The notes beneath the pieces were generated by a model that saw nothing but the letters and a program-made list of their open reading frames with translations, was not told the origin of the DNA and ran no database searches. From Archegozetes longisetosus (taxonomy: Eukaryota > Arthropoda > Arachnida > Sarcoptiformes > Trhypochthoniidae): a stretch of 64,000 bases of DNA. Of this stretch, positions 59,048-64,000 are shown in pieces (the stretch's first letter is position 1; every line of letters starts with the position of its first letter). A program made the position numbers and the translations under genes. Location: assembly GCA_018873245.2 (NCBI GenBank), contig JAEMBT020000006.1:81304-145303 (forward strand), written 5' to 3'.

Positions 59048-61999
59048 CTATTTGGCACAATTCTCAGATAATTTCAGTTTTGGCGGTGATTTTCCTAAAA
59101 ACTCGCTCGGACGCAATGATACATCTGATTGATGTTGCTTTTCTCTCAAACTTTTTTCCAACATATCTTCAAACGGATCGTTGTTGTTATCGATGCCATG
59201 GGTCAGCAATTCTTCATTACGCTCATAGTTCTCAATCTATCGGTTAAATATTTGGCATTTAAATCAGAAAAACAGGACTCAAACAGATTTGTTTGTCGAA
59301 CAAACCTTATCCAAAAGATCAACAAAATTTGAGTCGTTTTCCATGCAATTTCTATTCAATTGTTTACCACAAACTGTCGTGAATATATCTCGCGGTGACA
59401 TCACTTCAGGCAAACAACGTTTAGAGAAATACTATAAGAATCAAATCTTTAATACAGAAATTCAACAGAGAAAATAGTTTTTCATACGTTATAAACATTA
59501 TTGCAATCACGCCATAAAAATTTGTAAGCCATAGGATGTGTTGAAAAAACTGCTTGTGACACGTCAATACACCAAACCTTATTTTGATGCCACAATAGGT
59601 TATATTCACTTAGATCCGCGTGAATTAGATCGCAATCACGAAACAGTTTGACCATCATTTCTACTGTTTGTTTCCATGCCTTTGACAGCTCTTCCCCTGT
59701 CAGTTTCGCGTCCTTTAGTGTTGGCGCAGACTTGCCATCACTTCCTATGAAAGTCATGACGAGTATGTGTTTCTTCAGTAGCAAAACTTCGGGACATAAA
59801 ATACCGTTTCGACGAATGCGATTCTATTAAAAACCAATTAAATCAAAAGAAAATTCTCTTACAATTAACAAATATTTGGATTTTCTTTCAATTTAGACAA
59901 TGGTTAGAAAAGAAACAAAACATTGATCTGATTGATTAAAAATTCAAATAACTCTTAGATATATTAATCAAAGCTGCAGATCAGTGACTAAAAAACCGCC
60001 CCAAACTCATTTGGTCAGGTATAGGGTCACTAAAATTATCCATTCGATGGCAATGAAGCGAAAATTGAAAACTTTGATGGGCATCGGATCGGACCCATTA
60101 TGCAATCAATGCTTACTATAATAGTGGGTGTACATCAAGCAATGATCAAAAGTTTTTTTCACTCACATTTCTTATTTAATATATATAATTGCAAAACATA
60201 CTCGCGATCGCAAATATTAGAACAAGACCTAAAGCTTTGTAATTTGTATTGAATACAAGTTATAACACTTATAATCATTCGCAGCTATATTTATCATCTG
60301 AATAGTCGATAAAACTATTCTACTTTTAATTGTAAGTCAAGTAGAAAAACAGTCATCATTTATTTATATTACTACTGCTGCAATATGATTGAGAGATCAT
60401 TTTTTCAATAATTACCAAATTATGCATCTCTTTTTCAGCCCAGAGAGGAATCATAAGTTTTGGATTCTGCTTAGATAATTTAGTTGTTTGCTGTAGTATT
60501 GGATCGTTACATATATATTGTGAGCGATTCCTGAATTCGTTTAGAGTAGTTTTGAATATTTTAATTGCCACCTCACAATCGGTTATTCCTTTATCTGGAT
60601 TAGAGCCACGACCGTGGAGTACAACTGATTCTTTTCCGGTAGATATCACACCATTAACTGTATCCAGAATTCCGCGATTTATTAACTTGAACACAATTAT
60701 CCGACTTTTCTCGTCCAACACTTTTTCAGCCGTTGATTTCTCTTTCTTCTCATGAAGTCGAGCCATTCTTTTGCCTTCACTTTTATTAATCAAACGCACA
60801 ATAAGTTTATGATTTATAATAAGAAAATTCGCAGTTAATAACTCACTTAATGCTATGAACTTTAAGGGCATTATAAACATTATTGTTCAGCTTCATATCA
60901 AAGCCTCCGCCATCACCAGTTCTCAGATCACTCTCAAATTCCATCACTTTACAGGCATTTCTCCGCGCAGAAGTGTCCAAATCATGTTTGGTGGTCACAA
61001 CTCCATTCTTGACCGCAAACCCTTGTCTACCAATTTTGACTTCTTGTTTTTGTGACTTTTCGAATGAGTCCCAATGTTCTGATTCTTCTCCATACTCATG
61101 ATAGTCATCGTCTGAATCAGATTCAATCACTTTCTCTTGAAGACGACGATAGCGATCGTAAGATATGCTAACCTTAAATTAGTTTAGAATCATTTTCAAG
61201 TCAAATAATTACGACTTTTTGCAATGAACGCCAAATCAATTTGAAAGTACTCGACAAAATAGAATTTCACATTTCTCAAACTCAATTCAGGTATTGATAA
61301 GAAAAAATAAATCAATCAATTTTGGTGTAAATAAACTTATTTGAATGACTCAAATGCTAAATATCTATAGATAATCGAAATGATCTGTCTTATACTGACA
61401 ATACAGAAAACTGACTTAAATATAGCAAATACAGCGCTCATTGAATTAACCAAAAAAAACCTTAAACGATACCAATGCAAGTGATGAATACCTTTGAATT
61501 TGCGTTTTGTTTGTTTTCTTCTTTTTTCAAGTTGTGGTCGTGCTGTCGATCGAACTCGTGCTGCAAAACATGTGCCAATAATTGATCGCAACAACAGTCC
61601 GGACTATGAAGCATCCAATTAACTCATTTGAAATCAATTGAATAATACTTAATGAACGTCTTACTATTGATTGTGAAGCATTTGTTGGATGTCGTGAGAG
61701 TGAACACCAGATTCACGAATCAAATCATCAATGCTTTCATTCTTATTATTATAACTATTACTCGTTCTTGAGTTTTGTTTCACTCGTTCAGACTCCAAGT
61801 CTTGTTCAAAGTGTTGCTTAAAGTCTTCATTTAATTCATGAGCTAATTGTTCTGACATGACCTCATCGAGTGATACAAACCTTTCATTACTGCCACTAAT
61901 GTCTACATTATTTTGATTCCATTTTTTACTGTTTTGTTGCACTTGTTCTGATTTATCACTCACTAATTGAGACCAACTTCTACTATTTGAAGCCATCAT
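59048..61999 (-). CDS. RIOK3: RIO kinase 3 (RIOK3)
   Basis: Atypical serine kinase/ATPase of the RIO family, associated with 40S ribosome maturation. Seven exons join in frame: 61999-61665, 61603-61492, 61172-60847, 60779-60416, 59823-59488, 59431-59306, 59236-59048, giving 595 residues (human 519). RIOK3-specific N-terminus: VSLDEVMSEQLAHEL and the block ending GDGGGFDMKLNNNVYNALK. Kinase: ISTGKESVV (nucleotide loop), CEVAIKIFKTTLNEFRNR (lysine), WAEKEMHNL, then across the 592-bp intron LCPEVLLLKKHILVMTFIG, LIHADLSEYNLLW (catalytic Asp and Asn) and VWCIDVSQAV (metal-binding Asp in place of DFG). The C-terminal acidic/Lys tail ends SENCAK. All catalytic residues are present, so it should be active. 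The start is the first of two ATGs (MMASNSRSW). Confidence 0.95.
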
Positions 62000-62508
62000 T
62001 CAATGAAATAATTTATTTAAATGTAAAATTCAATTAATGTAATGTTTTTGTAAACTAATGGCACGATTCAATACAATCGCAATAAAACTTGTCTTAAAGC
62101 CATTATAACTCATAAAACTAACAGAGAGACCTCTCTACTAATATTTGATAACTAGTTAGTTAACAGTTATTATACACCCTTCAACAACTGTCTTTAGTCT
62201 ATTAAAGTCGAATAACTTTTGACTTGGTGATTCGATTTTCAAACTGATTTCAGTTAATTGTAGCCAGATAGTGACTAATTTTAAAAAATATATTTTAAAA
62301 AATAATTGTGATAGCAAAATAAACGGGTATCAAAATTAAGCTTCGACTTTCATGAAAACTATTGATTCCTAATTTATTTTTTGTTAAAACGAACTTGAAA
62401 AAATTGGTTTCAAATTAAGTTTATTAAAAATTAAATTGAACACACAAATAATGTGTGAACATTTTGGTTACTTACAATTATGTACAAGAATAGAGCGAAA
62501 AGTGAAAC
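62000..62508. other. 5' flank of RIOK3
   Basis: Promoter side of RIOK3; AT-rich, no TATA element stands out and no other gene seen. It ends at a MITE. Confidence 0.45.
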
Positions 62509-63109
62509 TAGTGCTCCGCACGAGTCGAGATGATTTGAGCGATCTGTCAAATCGGTTCAAACTTTCGATTTCAAATCTCTAAAAGATTTGACTCGAACGC
62601 AGTCGAGTCGAGTCTGGGTATGACCCAAATAGATTTGAGGGATTTGAATTCATTATGAGCTGTAGAAATGTTCCATGATTTCAACGTTCTGGAACTTTCT
62701 AGAGCATTCTAGAAACCTGTAGAGTATATTAGAAACCTATGGAACATTCTAGAGTTTGCTAGAACATTCTAGAAACCCATGGAATATTCTAGAACCTATT
62801 AGAGCATTCTAGAAACTTATGTAACATTTTGGAACATTTTAAAGCATTCTACAATCTTGTAACATATTCAAGAACTGTCTAGAAAGCATGCATTTTAGTA
62901 TAAAAGGGGGTCCACTCTACAAACCCGTTCTATATTTGAGTTGAAAAACTTATGTAATCCATTAATATTAGTTGATTCGAGTCTTCGGGTAGGCTCGACG
63001 CGAGTCCAAATCAAATCGATTCGCGATTTAAACAGACTCGACTCGATTTTTACGAGTCGAATTCAAATCTGCTCCGACTCGACTCGAACTCGATTTGTGC
63101 GGAGCACTA
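62509..63109. mobile_element. hAT-like MITE copy 2 with array of heat-shock-element-like motifs
   Basis: 601 bp, ends TAGTGCTCCGCACGAGTC / GATTTGTGCGGAGCACTA; same family as 38922-39461, opposite orientation. No matching 8-bp flank (AGTGAAAC vs GTTATTAG), so the flanks have changed or rearranged. Centre: four 20-bp tandem units at 62741-62820, each with GAACATTCTAGA-like sequence. Perfect GAAnnTTCnnGAA at 62762-62774 and 62782-62794; perfect TTCnnGAAnnTTC at 62687-62699. Confidence 0.85.
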
Positions 63110-64000
63110 GTTATTAGACTTTAATCAATTAAAGATAGTTGTGTCCAAGGGTGTATTAACAAACATTTTAACCTAATCGTGATTGACTTAACCCTTCATT
63201 AAGGTAGATATTCCCAATTGGTGACAATATTCCTTATTAAGAGCTTACAATAAAAACAATATAAAGCTATTGGCTTAAAGATGAGTCATTGCATTCCATA
63301 ACAAAGTTAAACTATATACAGAATCGTATAAACAATTTCAAATGTGTCAAAGATGATTTAATCAATCGATACAGACACGTAGTGCTTAAATTCAACATTA
63401 AACATAATTTAGCATTACCTACGAACTATATTTAAGATTGAATTTAATCTTTGAGCGCATGTATCGATTCGTTATGGTCACTTTTGACACATTTGAAACT
63501 TTGTATATATGATTTTGCAAAAAGTTTAACATTGCCTATACTAGTAACATTGGCATGGACTGCAGTGATCCATCTGTATGTAATGAAATACTTCAATGTT
63601 CTTTCTGCGTGACCAGTCAAAGAATTTTCCTTGTGGTTATCATGGAGGAATCAGACTTATCTCAATGCTTTCGGTCTGATGCATAGAGTTGATTAAAGTA
63701 TTTGCTAAGCCAGAACTTAGCTACTTTTCTATTTTTAATTTCAAGGATACACCACTTGATCGAAATACAATTTAAATAAATAAACCACTAAACTAGAAAA
63801 ACGATTGCACTAAACGCAAGAAACTTGCACATAGAACAACCCCAAAAATAAGTGAAATAGACTTAAACTTTTCTACATCAAGTTTTAAGATATTTTTTCG
63901 ATAAATTTTTAAATGTATTTTGTGTTTTTAACCGTGATGTAAGCAAATGATTCGAAGACTAAAAGTAATATGAGTTATTACAAGTTATTGAACTAGTAAT
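63110..64000. other. Right-end intergenic sequence
   Basis: AT-rich with stops in all frames; no gene, RNA or repeat recognised to the end of the window. Confidence 0.5.

Overview
This is eukaryotic nuclear DNA, AT-rich, with spliceosomal introns of about 60-100 bp in most host genes. Arthropod-type TTAGG-like tracts, a CYP3-clan P450 and the mix of transposons suggest an arthropod. A chelicerate such as a mite is plausible, but that assignment is inference. No rRNA, tRNA or CRISPR array was recognised.

Layout. (1) About 1-7.2 kb is a virus-like or self-synthesising-transposon-like block. It holds a protein-primed-type family B DNA polymerase (with a 62-bp intron, cut off in mid-palm), a TATA-binding-protein (TBP) homologue with one frameshift, and two PC4-like coactivator proteins, one behind a clear TATA box. 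This set is the most unusual content of the window. (2) About 7.2-42 kb is a transposon graveyard: LTR-retroelement pieces (one env-bearing and apparently chimeric), non-LTR retrotransposons, Tc1/mariner, hAT, Merlin-like and several foldback elements, many with recoverable target-site duplications and nesting. Two host genes are buried here: a CYP3-clan cytochrome P450 (minus strand) and a sphingosine-1-phosphate lyase pseudogene (plus strand) split by at least three insertions. (3) About 42-64 kb is gene-bearing DNA with few transposons. It holds GID4 (plus), a BCAR3/NSP-family SH2 protein (minus, convergent with GID4), a RhoGAP protein of ARHGAP20/TAGAP type (plus, divergent from BCAR3), a doubtful IST1-like fragment (minus) and RIOK3 (minus). 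Exon junctions of these genes were worked out by hand and keep frame throughout. A second copy of the hAT-like MITE found in the graveyard lies at 62.5-63.1 kb; both copies carry heat-shock-element-like motifs.

The element at 1-7.2 kb could replicate by protein priming and redirect or mimic host RNA polymerase II initiation (TBP plus PC4), but the polymerase and TBP genes look broken in this copy. The genes in the right third are ordinary housekeeping and signalling genes with no evident functional link to each other.
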